DNA of 64,000 nucleotides from NCBI GenBank assembly GCA_016787895.1, contig JAEUTN010000020.1, positions 62,001 through 126,000 of the forward strand, read 5' to 3'. Made by a program: the position numbers and the translations under genes. Source of the DNA: Bacteroidia bacterium. GTDB taxonomy: Bacteria; Bacteroidota; Bacteroidia; B-17B0; Aurantibacillaceae. How positions within the stretch are numbered: position 1 is the first letter of the stretch; every line of letters starts with the position of its first letter. Below the pieces are notes generated by a model. The model was not told the origin of the DNA and made no database searches. It worked only from the letters and a program-made list of their open reading frames with translations. Of this stretch, positions 24,848 to 35,224 are shown piece after piece.

Positions 24848-25408
24848 TCAAAGCGCCCCTGTTTCGAGCAGGACTTTGGTTTTTAAAATTGCCACCATGC
24901 TCAGAGAGTCGGTAATTTCGCCCCGCATCACCATTTGGTAGGCTTCCTCAAAAGGCAATTGTTTTACCTGTAAATCCTCGCTTTCCTCGGGTTCTGCCTC
25001 TTCCTGTCGTAGATTTTGTGCTATGTAAAGTATGGCGTATTCATCGGTGGCCGAGTTGCTGGTGTGCATGCGGCACAATTCCCGGTAAGTTCCGGCGATT
25101 AAACCGGTTTCTTCCTTCAACTCCCTTTCTGCTGAAATTAAAGGATCCTGATCGTGGGGACCGCCTCCTTCCGGTATTTCCCAACTGTAAGCGTTCAGGG
25201 GGTAACGCCATTGGCCTACCAGCCAGGTGTTTAAGTTTTCATCGAGGGGCAACACCCCTATGGCCAGGTTTTTAAAGTGGATAAGCCCATACAAGCCCGG
25301 TTTTCCGGCGGGATTGAGTACATCGTGTTTGCTCACCGATATCCAGGGTGTTTCAAACTTAAGTTCTGTTTGAAGAGTGGTCCAGGGGTTTTTTTGCTCG
25401 TTTTTCAT
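24848..25408 (-). CDS. Nudix hydrolase (ADP-ribose pyrophosphatase-like)
   Basis: 186 residues. The Nudix box reads G-G-G-P-H-D-Q-D-P-L-I-S-A-E-R-E-L-K-E-E then T-G-L near residues 82-104, keeping the R-E-x-x-E-E metal-binding core. The preceding W-R-Y-P-L-N and the E-I-P-E-G-G fit the ADP-sugar pyrophosphatase branch, which cleaves ADP-ribose and similar nucleoside diphosphates. The exact substrate cannot be read from the sequence. Last gene of a minus-strand trio with lipB and the isomerase, divergent from the giant adhesin gene. Confidence 0.9.
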   Translation of the reverse strand: MKNEQKNPWTTLQTELKFETPWISVSKHDVLNPAGKPGLYGLIHFKNLAIGVLPLDENLNTWLVGQWRYPLNAYSWEIPEGGGPHDQDPLISAERELKEETGLIAGTYRELCRMHTSNSATDEYAILYIAQNLRQEEAEPEESEDLQVKQLPFEEAYQMVMRGEITDSLSMVAILKTKVLLETGAL

Positions 25409-25526
25409 TGAATTTTCAACGGCCTAAGGCTTAAATATGTGCTTTAAAATTGTGAATAGAATGTTAATTTGTAGTATTTTAGTAACCAAAATAACCAAAC
25501 TTTCGTTAAAAGTACCAAATTACACT

Positions 25527-28500
25527 ATGTTACTTCAACTCAGTCGATCTTTATTATTACTCTTTTTGTCGATATTTTGCTCTGTTTTAGGGGCTCAAAC
25601 CCTTTATTGGGTGGGAGGAAGCGGTAATTTTAACGATCCCAAACACTGGAGTTTAAGTTCGGGGGGCACCTCGGCCAATCAAGTGCCAAATTCAACTACA
25701 GACCTAATTTTTGATGATAACGCGGGTAAGGGACTGGTTGAGGTAAACTTGGGAAGATATAATGAATCAAAAGGACTTATCTTTCAGAATACACGTAATT
25801 TGATTCGGGTGAATGGTTCTGTGTCATCAGTTTTAAAGATATCTGGTTCTGTCAAATTTTCACCATATACCGATTTCAAGTCTAGGGCTGATTTACACTT
25901 CGTTTCAGTAGGGACGGAGCTAAACACTATTGATTTTGGTAATTTCGTTCTTAGTGCGAATCTTAAATTTGATATTGGGCGCTTCTACCTTCTTCCAATT
26001 AGACTTGGTGAAAAAAGCACTATCTCTTTTGGAGGTGGTGAATACATTATCGAGGAGGCGTTTATCTCAGCGACCAATGTACTTTTTAATTCTGCAAATG
26101 CGAAAGTAAGAATAAAGGACAGCTACATGCAGGCTAGTGAAAAGTTTTTTATGAACGGCTCATTAGTTCCAATGAGCAGTGGATTGCATGTTATTGCTGA
26201 TATGTTAACAGAAGGAAATTTTGATGTTCCGCCTTCACTTGTCAACTCTAAAGGATTTATCGGCAGCAATATTATTAATGCTCAATGTCCTGTTACAATA
26301 ACAACGGCACCAGCCTGTAATGGACCTTGTACTGGCGTGCTTACCGTTAGCTTATCACCAACATGTACCAATACCCCTTACAGAGTTCAGGTAACTAATC
26401 CTTCTTGTCCAGCAAATGCCGCTTTACTTACTGCCACCAACATTCCTTCTGTATATACAGTTACTAATGCTTGCGCTTGCATTGGCGGTAACTATTTAGT
26501 TGTAGTTTTTGATGCTTCCAATCAGGCGCAAGTTGTAGGTGGAATAGCTAACGTGAATTTCATTCAAAATCCAGTTGCACTGCTTCCAAACGATCAAAGC
26601 CCATCTTGCAGTTATTTGTGTGATGGAGTTCTAACAGGGAATCTTTTTGGAAGCCCGCCATTTACAGTATCTGTGCTTCCAGGTACTGTTACTCCGTCTA
26701 CTTTTACAGTAGCAGCAGGTTATACCGTTAATAACGTTTGTGCAGGAAATTATACCTTTAACGTAACCGATGTTTTTGGCTGTGTTACCAGTTTATCGCC
26801 TTCTTTGGCCGGCCCGTCTCCACTGCTTTCCAATGCTATCACCAATAGTATTAGTTGTAATGGTTTACCAACCGGCGGATTCTCTGTTTCACCTACCGGC
26901 GGCACCCCAGGTTATACTGTTAATTTTAGTGCAGGATCCACTGCTTCGGCAGCCATTGGTGGTGGAGGTACAGCATCCACCGGCGCTTTAGGAGTAGGGC
27001 CTATTTCTGCCACTATTACCGATGTGAACAGTTGTACACTGGTGGCCAATTCAAACATTATACAACCCGCAGCCCCCTTAACTTTCACTCCATTTCAAAC
27101 CAATGTAAGCTGTAACGGAGGGGCGAATGGCAGCGCTACGGTATTGGTAGCCGGAGGTACGCCCACCTATGCCTACGCCTGGTCGCCTTCTGCAAGCACT
27201 TCCTCTGTAGCAAGTGGTTTAGGTTTTGGCCCACAAACTATTACCATTACCGACCAAAATGCCTGTACGCAAACGGTTGGTTTTAACATTACACAACCAA
27301 ATAGTTTAACCTTAACACCTAATTCAGTTAATGTGGTATGTACCGGTTCTGCAACAGGAGCTGCTACTGTGACTGCTGCTGGTGGTGTGGGACCCTATAA
27401 TTTTACATGGACTCCGGCTTCAGGAACCAGTACTGTTTTTAATAATGTAGTCAGCAACACCTCAGTAGGAAATCTTATTGCGCAAAACTATTCCGTTTCG
27501 GTTTTGGACGCAAACGGTTGTGCCAGTTTGGTGGTGATTGCCATTACACAACCCACACCGGGTTTAAGTTTGGCTCTAACCTCTCAAAGTATCACCTGTT
27601 TTGGCGCTAACAACGGCTCGGCAACGGCAAGTCCGGCCGGTGGCAATGGAGCCCCTTTTACTTTTACCTGGTCGGCCGGTGGTCCGGGTGTAAATGGGTC
27701 TTCTATATTAAATTTACCCCAGGGTACACACACAGTAACGGTGAACGATGCGTCATTGTGTCCGATTACCGGAACTGTATTTATTGCCGAACCCGCTACG
27801 TTTACCGCGGCGGTGACGTCGTCCAGCTTAACCTGTAATTCAGGCAATGCTCCATGTAATGGCAGTGTAGTGACAACACCAATTGGTGGTGTGGCTCCGT
27901 TTACTTATACCTTGATATCTTCAAGCACAACATTAACGGCAGGACCATCAACAGCAGCGGCCTCCTTTACAGGCATTTGTTCGAACAGTTATACGATCAA
28001 TGCACGCGATGCTTCTAACTGCCCTATTTTAGCTACTTTTTCAATTGCTCAACCTGCTTTGTTGAGTGATCAGGCTACCGTGCCAACCATGTCGTGTTCC
28101 AACAGCACCGTAACAGCTGTGGCTTCGGCAACGGGAGGAACTTCGCCTTATACTTTCGTTTGGACCTCGCCTCCTTCTTCAACTCTGGCGGGTGTAAATT
28201 TACCCATAAGTTCAGCCGGCAATTATACCGTTCAGGTTACCGATGCCCAGAGTTGTACCGCACAAGCTATATTTACAGTTACTGCGCCAAGTTCACTTTC
28301 CATCAGCATCAGCACCAGCAGCATTTCCTGCTTTAATGGTTCCAATGGGGCACTCAGTTCAACGGTGTCGGGCGGAACGCCGGGTTATTCGCATTTGTGG
28401 AGCGGCTTAAGCGGAAGCATCAGCACCTTGCCTAACATCAACAGTTTGTCACCGGGCAATTACACTTTAGTAATTACGGATGTGAATTCCTGTACGGCTT

Positions 28501-31500
28501 CAGCCACAGGTACCGTACAATCCCCAAGTCAGATAACTACTACAGTGAATACTACGGCCGTGCAATGTAATGGTAATTCGAACGGAACGGCTACCGTGCA
28601 GGCTTCAGGGGGAACTCCGGGAACGCCTTCTTATACTTACAGTGTAAATTTTCCAACACCTGTTACCAATACCAGTGGTTTATTTACAGGCCAACCAACA
28701 GGTGTTTATACAGCCAGTGTGTTGGATGCTGCCGGATGTATTCAAACCGCCACCTTAAGCATAGGCACGCCTCCGCCCTTAACGGCAACCATTACCGGTT
28801 TGATTGGCAGCTGCAGCGCTAACAACGGCTCAGCTGCAGTTACTGCGGCCGGTGGTAACGGTGCTTATACCTATTCCTGGGTTCCGGCCGGAGGCACATC
28901 TTCGGTAGCAACAAATTTAGCCCCTGGCAATTATAGCGTTACTGTAACAGACGCGAGTCTTTGCGCAGTAACTTTAACTGCAAATGTTCCCTTCATTGTT
29001 AATATATCACTTTCTCTGGCAAGCAATTCGGTAAATTGTTTTGGCGCCTCTACAGGCAACGCCTTAGTTACGCACACAGGTGGTGTTGCTCCATTCACCT
29101 ATTCATGGGTGGCACCGGGCGCGCCAACGTTAACTACACAGGCGGTAAGTTCTTTGTCTGCAGGGGTAGTATACACGATTACTGTAACGGATAACAACCT
29201 TTGCGCCAACTCTACTACATTTCAATTGAGCCAGCCTTCCGCCATTACAATTGCAACGGCTGTAACGCATGTGTCATGTTTTGGATTTTCAAATGGGGCC
29301 ATATCCTCCACAATTACAGGTGGTACCGGCGTCCTTAGCCCAACATGGACCCCGGGTGGGGTAACATCAAGCTCAATTACCAATCTGGTTGCGGGTTCAT
29401 ATACTCTGAATGTGAGGGATGCTAACCTTTGTACAGCAAGTGTTGTGGTAACCGTTACTCAACCTGCCTCTATTGCCATTACCTTCACCAACACCAACCC
29501 AACGGGCTGCGTTTCAAATAACGGTAGTGTTTGTGCCACTGCCAGCGGAGGTTCAGGAGCAGGCTATAATTACTCACTTACTCCTCCGGGTTCCGCTAAC
29601 CTTTCCGGCTGTTTTACAGGTTTGGGCGGAGGTGCATTCACCATGTTAGTAACCGATGGTGCAGGTTGTACCACTACTTCCATCACTACCTTGGTAAATC
29701 CAACAAGCCCTACGCTTAGCATTGTTTCCTCTTCAGTTGCCTGTAATAGTTTTAGTACTGGAGTAATTACTACAACGGCAGTGGGTTCAGGACCTTTTCA
29801 ATTTTCCCTCAGCCCGGTTGCCGGCAGCACCTTATCAGCAGGCGCTAGTTTCACCGCTAACACGTTGCCAACAGGATTGTACTTTATATCAGCAACAGAT
29901 GTCAATTCCTGTGTAACCACCAACACAGTGAACATTCAAACTGCACCGGCCTTAACCATTAACAGTGTGTTTAATAATCTTGCCTGTAACAACATCAACA
30001 CAGGCTCTATTACCGTTGCACCTGCAGGTGGCACCCCGGGTTCACCATCTTATACGTTTAGCTGGTTGCCAGCCGCCACAATTACAGGTACAAACGGCGC
30101 AGGAACGGCTACTGTAACAAATCTTCCTGCGGGCAACTATACTTTAAACTTAACCGACGGCAATGCCTGTTTAACTCAACACACGTTTACACTCACACAG
30201 CCTAATCCATTTACGGTTACGGCAACAACCAGCAGCCTCTTGTGTAACGGCGTCTGCAACGGGTCCATAATAGCCAATGCCAGTGGCGGAACAGGCGCAT
30301 TGAATTACAGTTGGACAGCACCGGGTAATCCTACTTTAACAGGTAGTTTTTCACCAACACTCACAGGACTTTGTGCCAATACCGGAACGTTTGTGAATTA
30401 TTCACTAACCATTACTGACAATAATAACTGTACCAACGTAAGCACGTATACAATTGCAGAACCACCATTGCTTACCAATACCGTAAGTTCTGTTCTTACA
30501 AGTTGTTCAAACTCCTGTAACGCGGTGGCCAGTCAAACTGCACTCGGAGGAACGCCGGGTTATACCTTCTCCTGGTCGTCGAGTCCTGCTGTTACTTCTA
30601 CACTTGGAGGACTTTGTCCCGGCACGTATACCGCTTTAGTTACTGACGCGAATGGTTGTACTGCATCCAATGCATACACAATAAGCTCTCCTCCGGCTTT
30701 TTCAGGCACACTTACACCTACGAATCCATTGTGTAATAATGCCAGCAATGGCAGTATCACCTCTACACTTTCAGGGGCACAGGGCACTGTAAATTATGTA
30801 TGGTCACCGGCTGGAGTCGGAGCGAATCCTACCAATCTTACTGCCTCTCCTATATCAGTTTATACCCTGGTGGCTACTGATCAAAATTCGTGTCAGGTCA
30901 CCATCACTACAACGCTCACGAATCCACCGGCTTTGCAAGCCAGTATATCAGGTACTAATCCTACATGTAATGGAGGCACAAACGGTTCCGCGGCTGTAAG
31001 CGTAACCAATGCTGTGGGTGCAACATCCTTTACCTGGTTACCAACTGGTCCTCCAACACAAACAACACAAATCGCGGTGGGTTTGGTTCCGAACATTGTG
31101 TATACAGTGTTGGTTATGGATAATAATCTTTGTACTGTTCAGCAAACAGTTACTTTGAGTGATCCTCCAACGTTTACTGTGCTCAGCAGTGTCGTTAATA
31201 CTTCTTGCGGGCTTGCTAACGGGGTCATTTCAGTTAACGTTTCTGGTGGTACACCCGGTTCACCGGCTGCATACAATTACTCCTGGTCTCCTTCAATAAC
31301 TTTACCACAAGGACAAGGAACACCAACTGTTATAAATCTTGCGGCAGGTGCATATAGTTTAGTGGTGACAGATGGTGCAGGATGTACCACATTGACACCT
31401 ATGGCCATTTCTAACATAAACGGTCCGGTTTTGCCTTCAGTCGTTTCTGCATCAGTGAGCTGTCATTCAGGAAATAATGGAAGCGCATTTTTAGACCCAA

Positions 31501-34301
31501 CAGGCATTAGCGGGGGCACACCCGGATATACCATCAGCTGGGGTCCCGCGCCATTTACCAACACCACCAATCCGATCACGAATCTTACAGCCGGTTTCTA
31601 TCAGGTGAGGGTTGAAGACGCGGCAGGTTGTTTATCCTTTACCAATGTTACTATTGCAGAACCATCGTCCGTAACGATTGCTTCAAGTTCAGTAGCCCCT
31701 TTATGTAATGGAGTTTGCGATGGAAGCATTGCCCTTACACCCACAGGTGGCATAGCGCCTTATACCTATACCTGGACATCGTCACTGGGAGGAAGTTTCT
31801 CTAATAACGCAAGCCAAACTGCCTTGTGCGCCGGTGATTATACGGTTCTTATAGGATATAATGCGATATGCGCCGACACAGCGGTGTTTAATTTCCCGAA
31901 CCAAAACAGTTTAAGCATTGTACCAAGCACTACCAACAACGCCTGTTTTGGTGATGCCAACGGTGCTATTGGAATTGTAGTGAGTGGTGGAGGAGCACCG
32001 TATACGGCCAGCTGGAACAACAGTCAAACCGGTTTTACAGCCAGTAATCTGGCGAATGGAAACTACACCGTAATTGTAGTGGATGCAAATGGTTGCCAGG
32101 ATACTTTGGTAAGTGCAATAAGTTCGGCACCACAATTAAGTTTGTCAACAGCAGTTGTTCAGCCATCCTGCGGATTCAGCAATGGCAGCGCTGCAGCTAC
32201 ACCTACAGGAGGAACAGCTCCTTATACCTTTACCTGGAGCACCAGCGCCAATACACCATCTATTTCAGGATTATCGGCCGGCATTTATGTGGTAACGGTA
32301 AACGACAATTCTCTTTGCAGCACAGCGCAAACCGTTATAGTGAACAACTCCAATGGCATCACGGGTGAAACTATTACCGTACAGCAAATCCCTTGCTTCG
32401 GCACCTGCAGTGGAGCAGCCACCATTATTCCCGTTGGTGGAAACCCACCAATAAACATCAATTGGTTGAATCCTGTCACAAGCGGTTCAGTCATCAACAA
32501 CCTTTGTCCTGGTACATATTTCGTGCAAATGACCGATGCTCAGAGTTGTGTGCGTACCGCTTCCATTAACATCAACCCCGTTATTACCTTAACTGTTTCT
32601 CCATTCATTACTCCACCTACCTGTGGTATCAACAATGGATCCATTTCCGTTTCCGTGAGCGGAGGTGTGGCTCCCTACACTTATTCCTGGTCGCCGATAG
32701 GCGGTACAAGCGCCGCCACTTCGAGTTTAGGTGCCGGTCAATACACCCTGCAGGTAACAGAAAGCAGCACTAACAATTGCAGTACTTCGCAGGTGATTAA
32801 TTTGAGTAACCCTGGCGGTCCTACCATCAGTTCTACTGTAACTCCTAACCCTTGTTACAATTATTCTCTGGCATCAATTCAAACCATTGGTACCGGCACA
32901 GGGGTTATTTCTTACAATTGGAGCAACAATACCACATTGTCATCTGTGAATAGTATTGCTTCAAGCACATTGACCATGCTTACGCTTACCGTTACCAGTA
33001 CCAATGGTTCAACCGTTTGTAACACCATTCAATCCTTTACCTTGTTAGATCCGCCTCAATTGCTTATGAACAGGGAATTGATTCATCACCCAACTTGTCT
33101 CGGACTGGTTCCTTGCGATGGTTCCATCAGTGTTCAGGCTTTGGGTGGCACATCGCCATACGTTTATAGCTGGAGCAACGCTGCAAGCGGAAGTACATTG
33201 GGTACTTTGTGTGAAGGAGTTTATTCACTTACTGTAACCGATGCCAACTCTTGTACTTTGATCCCGTCTCCGATTTACACCTTAACCAATTTAAGCAGCA
33301 TTGCCGTTAGTGCAAATTCATTCAGTTCTTCCTGCAGTTCGGTTGACGATGGGTCTATCACCATCAGTTTTTCAGGCGGTGTCCCTAATTACACGGTTAA
33401 TTGGCAGGGGCCCGGCAATTTCACGTCGACCAACACCACACTTACCACCTTGTTTTCAGGGGCCTATATTTACACAGTAACCGACAATTTGGGTTGCCAG
33501 CAAAGCGATACCCTGGATGTGGTGCCAACCATAACTGTTGTTGCAGTGGCCGGTAACGACACCATTCTTTGTCCGAATACCGGAACCATTACCTTAACCG
33601 GTATTAATTCCAGTGGCGCGGTGGATTACAAGTGGTATCAATTGCCGGATAATACCAACACCGTTTCGGCAATCATTGATTATACGGTTCAAAATCTGGT
33701 TGATCCAACTTTATACCTTTTGGTAGCTACTTCTTCAGTGCAAACCTGCTTCGACCGTGACACTGTGTTTATTGACATGCATCCTTTGCCTCCGGTTTCT
33801 GCCGGTACCTCCACCACTATTCCGCTGGATGCAACGGTGCAGATTGGTGGTAACCCAACGGGGCCTACGGCTGTGAGTTATACCTGGTCGCCTGCCATTT
33901 ATCTGAATAACGCAAACATTGCCAATCCTGTGACATCAAACACCTTCAATGTGGTGTTTACAGTGACCGTTCAGGACGATAACTTCTGTGTGTCCTCAGA
34001 TACGGTGAGGGTTACCATTTTACCTGAGATTTATTTTACCAATGCATTTAGTCCGAACGGGGATCAGAAGAACGACATCTGGGTAATAGATTATATTGAT
34101 CAGTTCCCCGGAAGTACGGTTGAGATCTATAATCGTTGGGGGGAACAGTTGTTCATTACCGAAAATTACACAGCTACTCCGTTTGACGGTAAATTCAAGG
34201 GCCAAAACCTTCCGGTAGGCACTTATTATTACATTATCAGCCTGAAGACTCCAAAAAATGGAATCAAAACTTTCACCGGGCCTTTAACCATATTCAGATA
34301 A
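25527..34301 (+). CDS. Giant SprB-like repeat adhesin with T9SS type B sorting domain
   Basis: 2,924 residues. I chose ATG 25527 because it gives a good signal peptide (L-L-L-L-F-L-S-I-F-C-S-V-L-G-A-Q); ATG 25437 would add 30 residues ahead of it. Residues 20-250 start Y-W-V-G-G-S-G-N-F-N-D and look like a beta-helix head. Then about 29 SprB-type modules of 75-90 residues follow, each with C-x-G-x-x-N-G-S, G-G-T-x-P-Y-T-Y-x-W, and Y-T-V-T-V-T-D-A-N-x-C, so two Cys per module. After a PKD-like region comes the gliding-motility C-terminal domain (F-S-P-N-G-D-Q-K-N-D, Y-N-R-W-G). SprB in Flavobacterium is the moving surface adhesin of gliding. The stop overlaps the start of a PorP/SprF-like gene. 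Confidence 0.93.
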   Translation: MLLQLSRSLLLLFLSIFCSVLGAQTLYWVGGSGNFNDPKHWSLSSGGTSANQVPNSTTDLIFDDNAGKGLVEVNLGRYNESKGLIFQNTRNLIRVNGSVSSVLKISGSVKFSPYTDFKSRADLHFVSVGTELNTIDFGNFVLSANLKFDIGRFYLLPIRLGEKSTISFGGGEYIIEEAFISATNVLFNSANAKVRIKDSYMQASEKFFMNGSLVPMSSGLHVIADMLTEGNFDVPPSLVNSKGFIGSNIINAQCPVTITTAPACNGPCTGVLTVSLSPTCTNTPYRVQVTNPSCPANAALLTATNIPSVYTVTNACACIGGNYLVVVFDASNQAQVVGGIANVNFIQNPVALLPNDQSPSCSYLCDGVLTGNLFGSPPFTVSVLPGTVTPSTFTVAAGYTVNNVCAGNYTFNVTDVFGCVTSLSPSLAGPSPLLSNAITNSISCNGLPTGGFSVSPTGGTPGYTVNFSAGSTASAAIGGGGTASTGALGVGPISATITDVNSCTLVANSNIIQPAAPLTFTPFQTNVSCNGGANGSATVLVAGGTPTYAYAWSPSASTSSVASGLGFGPQTITITDQNACTQTVGFNITQPNSLTLTPNSVNVVCTGSATGAATVTAAGGVGPYNFTWTPASGTSTVFNNVVSNTSVGNLIAQNYSVSVLDANGCASLVVIAITQPTPGLSLALTSQSITCFGANNGSATASPAGGNGAPFTFTWSAGGPGVNGSSILNLPQGTHTVTVNDASLCPITGTVFIAEPATFTAAVTSSSLTCNSGNAPCNGSVVTTPIGGVAPFTYTLISSSTTLTAGPSTAAASFTGICSNSYTINARDASNCPILATFSIAQPALLSDQATVPTMSCSNSTVTAVASATGGTSPYTFVWTSPPSSTLAGVNLPISSAGNYTVQVTDAQSCTAQAIFTVTAPSSLSISISTSSISCFNGSNGALSSTVSGGTPGYSHLWSGLSGSISTLPNINSLSPGNYTLVITDVNSCTASATGTVQSPSQITTTVNTTAVQCNGNSNGTATVQASGGTPGTPSYTYSVNFPTPVTNTSGLFTGQPTGVYTASVLDAAGCIQTATLSIGTPPPLTATITGLIGSCSANNGSAAVTAAGGNGAYTYSWVPAGGTSSVATNLAPGNYSVTVTDASLCAVTLTANVPFIVNISLSLASNSVNCFGASTGNALVTHTGGVAPFTYSWVAPGAPTLTTQAVSSLSAGVVYTITVTDNNLCANSTTFQLSQPSAITIATAVTHVSCFGFSNGAISSTITGGTGVLSPTWTPGGVTSSSITNLVAGSYTLNVRDANLCTASVVVTVTQPASIAITFTNTNPTGCVSNNGSVCATASGGSGAGYNYSLTPPGSANLSGCFTGLGGGAFTMLVTDGAGCTTTSITTLVNPTSPTLSIVSSSVACNSFSTGVITTTAVGSGPFQFSLSPVAGSTLSAGASFTANTLPTGLYFISATDVNSCVTTNTVNIQTAPALTINSVFNNLACNNINTGSITVAPAGGTPGSPSYTFSWLPAATITGTNGAGTATVTNLPAGNYTLNLTDGNACLTQHTFTLTQPNPFTVTATTSSLLCNGVCNGSIIANASGGTGALNYSWTAPGNPTLTGSFSPTLTGLCANTGTFVNYSLTITDNNNCTNVSTYTIAEPPLLTNTVSSVLTSCSNSCNAVASQTALGGTPGYTFSWSSSPAVTSTLGGLCPGTYTALVTDANGCTASNAYTISSPPAFSGTLTPTNPLCNNASNGSITSTLSGAQGTVNYVWSPAGVGANPTNLTASPISVYTLVATDQNSCQVTITTTLTNPPALQASISGTNPTCNGGTNGSAAVSVTNAVGATSFTWLPTGPPTQTTQIAVGLVPNIVYTVLVMDNNLCTVQQTVTLSDPPTFTVLSSVVNTSCGLANGVISVNVSGGTPGSPAAYNYSWSPSITLPQGQGTPTVINLAAGAYSLVVTDGAGCTTLTPMAISNINGPVLPSVVSASVSCHSGNNGSAFLDPTGISGGTPGYTISWGPAPFTNTTNPITNLTAGFYQVRVEDAAGCLSFTNVTIAEPSSVTIASSSVAPLCNGVCDGSIALTPTGGIAPYTYTWTSSLGGSFSNNASQTALCAGDYTVLIGYNAICADTAVFNFPNQNSLSIVPSTTNNACFGDANGAIGIVVSGGGAPYTASWNNSQTGFTASNLANGNYTVIVVDANGCQDTLVSAISSAPQLSLSTAVVQPSCGFSNGSAAATPTGGTAPYTFTWSTSANTPSISGLSAGIYVVTVNDNSLCSTAQTVIVNNSNGITGETITVQQIPCFGTCSGAATIIPVGGNPPININWLNPVTSGSVINNLCPGTYFVQMTDAQSCVRTASININPVITLTVSPFITPPTCGINNGSISVSVSGGVAPYTYSWSPIGGTSAATSSLGAGQYTLQVTESSTNNCSTSQVINLSNPGGPTISSTVTPNPCYNYSLASIQTIGTGTGVISYNWSNNTTLSSVNSIASSTLTMLTLTVTSTNGSTVCNTIQSFTLLDPPQLLMNRELIHHPTCLGLVPCDGSISVQALGGTSPYVYSWSNAASGSTLGTLCEGVYSLTVTDANSCTLIPSPIYTLTNLSSIAVSANSFSSSCSSVDDGSITISFSGGVPNYTVNWQGPGNFTSTNTTLTTLFSGAYIYTVTDNLGCQQSDTLDVVPTITVVAVAGNDTILCPNTGTITLTGINSSGAVDYKWYQLPDNTNTVSAIIDYTVQNLVDPTLYLLVATSSVQTCFDRDTVFIDMHPLPPVSAGTSTTIPLDATVQIGGNPTGPTAVSYTWSPAIYLNNANIANPVTSNTFNVVFTVTVQDDNFCVSSDTVRVTILPEIYFTNAFSPNGDQKNDIWVIDYIDQFPGSTVEIYNRWGEQLFITENYTATPFDGKFKGQNLPVGTYYYIISLKTPKNGIKTFTGPLTIFR

Positions 34302-35224
34302 TGAAGAACAGGATACTATACATTGCCCTTTGTTTTTGTTTGGTGTTTATCGCCAAAGCTCAGCAGTTGCCTCAGTACACTCAATACATGTTGAACCAAA
34401 TGGCCATTAACCCCGCTTATGCCGGTACGGAAGAATTTCCGGAGGTGCGCTCCAATAATCGCCAGCAGTGGGTGGGCATTACAGATGCTCCAAGAACCTA
34501 TATGCTCACGCTAAACGGACCCATCAAAGCTAAACACATGGGTATTGGAATGGGGGTTTACACCGATATTGTTGGGCCTACCCGCAGAACTGGTATTAAC
34601 GCTTCTTATGCCTATCACCTCAAACTTCAGGAAGACATGACGCTTTCGATGGGTTTAACGGCTGGGATTTTGCAGTGGGGCATTGATGGTAACAAACTTA
34701 CCATCAGAGAAGAAGATGATCCAAGTTTATCCAACGTATATCAAACCACTATTGTTCCCGATTTTGGAGCCGGACTCTATTTTCGCAAAGCCAAACAATT
34801 TTATGTAGGCATCAGCATTCCGCAGATTTACCAGGCTCCTATTGGTTTGTATGATGCCAGCAAAGAAAGCCGTGTGGTAAGCCACTTTAATATCAACGGG
34901 GCGTATTCTTATAGTTTAAATGAACAGTTTGTAATAGAACCATCCTTTTTACTGAAGTATGTTAAACCGGCTTCACCCATACTTGATATTGGCGCAAGGG
35001 TTATTTATAAAGATGAATTATGGGCCGGTTTGACTTATAGAACAAAAGATGCCGTTTCATTTCTTGTGGGATACATGTTTAAAAATTACCTTATGATTGG
35101 TTATTCTTACGATTTTACAACCAGCAACGTCAGGAAATATTCTTCCGGCACGCATGAAATCATGCTGGGCATTCGTTTTTCGAGAAAACAAGCGGCTACA
35201 TGGGGGCGTCCATCTCAGAATTAA
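34301..35224 (+). CDS. PorP/SprF family T9SS outer-membrane protein
   Basis: 307 residues with a signal peptide (ends I-A-K-A-Q). The start Q-Q-L-P-Q-Y-T-Q-Y-M-L-N-Q-M-A-I-N-P-A-Y-A-G is the hallmark of the family; the rest alternates strands of an outer-membrane barrel (for example G-M-G-V-Y-T-D-I-V-G, G-L-T-Y-R-T-K-D-A-V, L-M-I-G-Y-S-Y-D-F). SprF is needed for secretion of SprB and, in general, these proteins partner type B T9SS cargo. Translation is coupled to the giant adhesin through a TAATG junction, so this is almost surely its dedicated partner. Ends in a 4-base overlap with the convergent gene. Confidence 0.94.
   Translation: MKNRILYIALCFCLVFIAKAQQLPQYTQYMLNQMAINPAYAGTEEFPEVRSNNRQQWVGITDAPRTYMLTLNGPIKAKHMGIGMGVYTDIVGPTRRTGINASYAYHLKLQEDMTLSMGLTAGILQWGIDGNKLTIREEDDPSLSNVYQTTIVPDFGAGLYFRKAKQFYVGISIPQIYQAPIGLYDASKESRVVSHFNINGAYSYSLNEQFVIEPSFLLKYVKPASPILDIGARVIYKDELWAGLTYRTKDAVSFLVGYMFKNYLMIGYSYDFTTSNVRKYSSGTHEIMLGIRFSRKQAATWGRPSQN

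Noticed and set aside
26300..33500. CRISPR or DNA tandem array
   Set aside because: The periodicity is at protein level (SprB modules of 75-90 residues); DNA copies are diverged and lack constant spacers.
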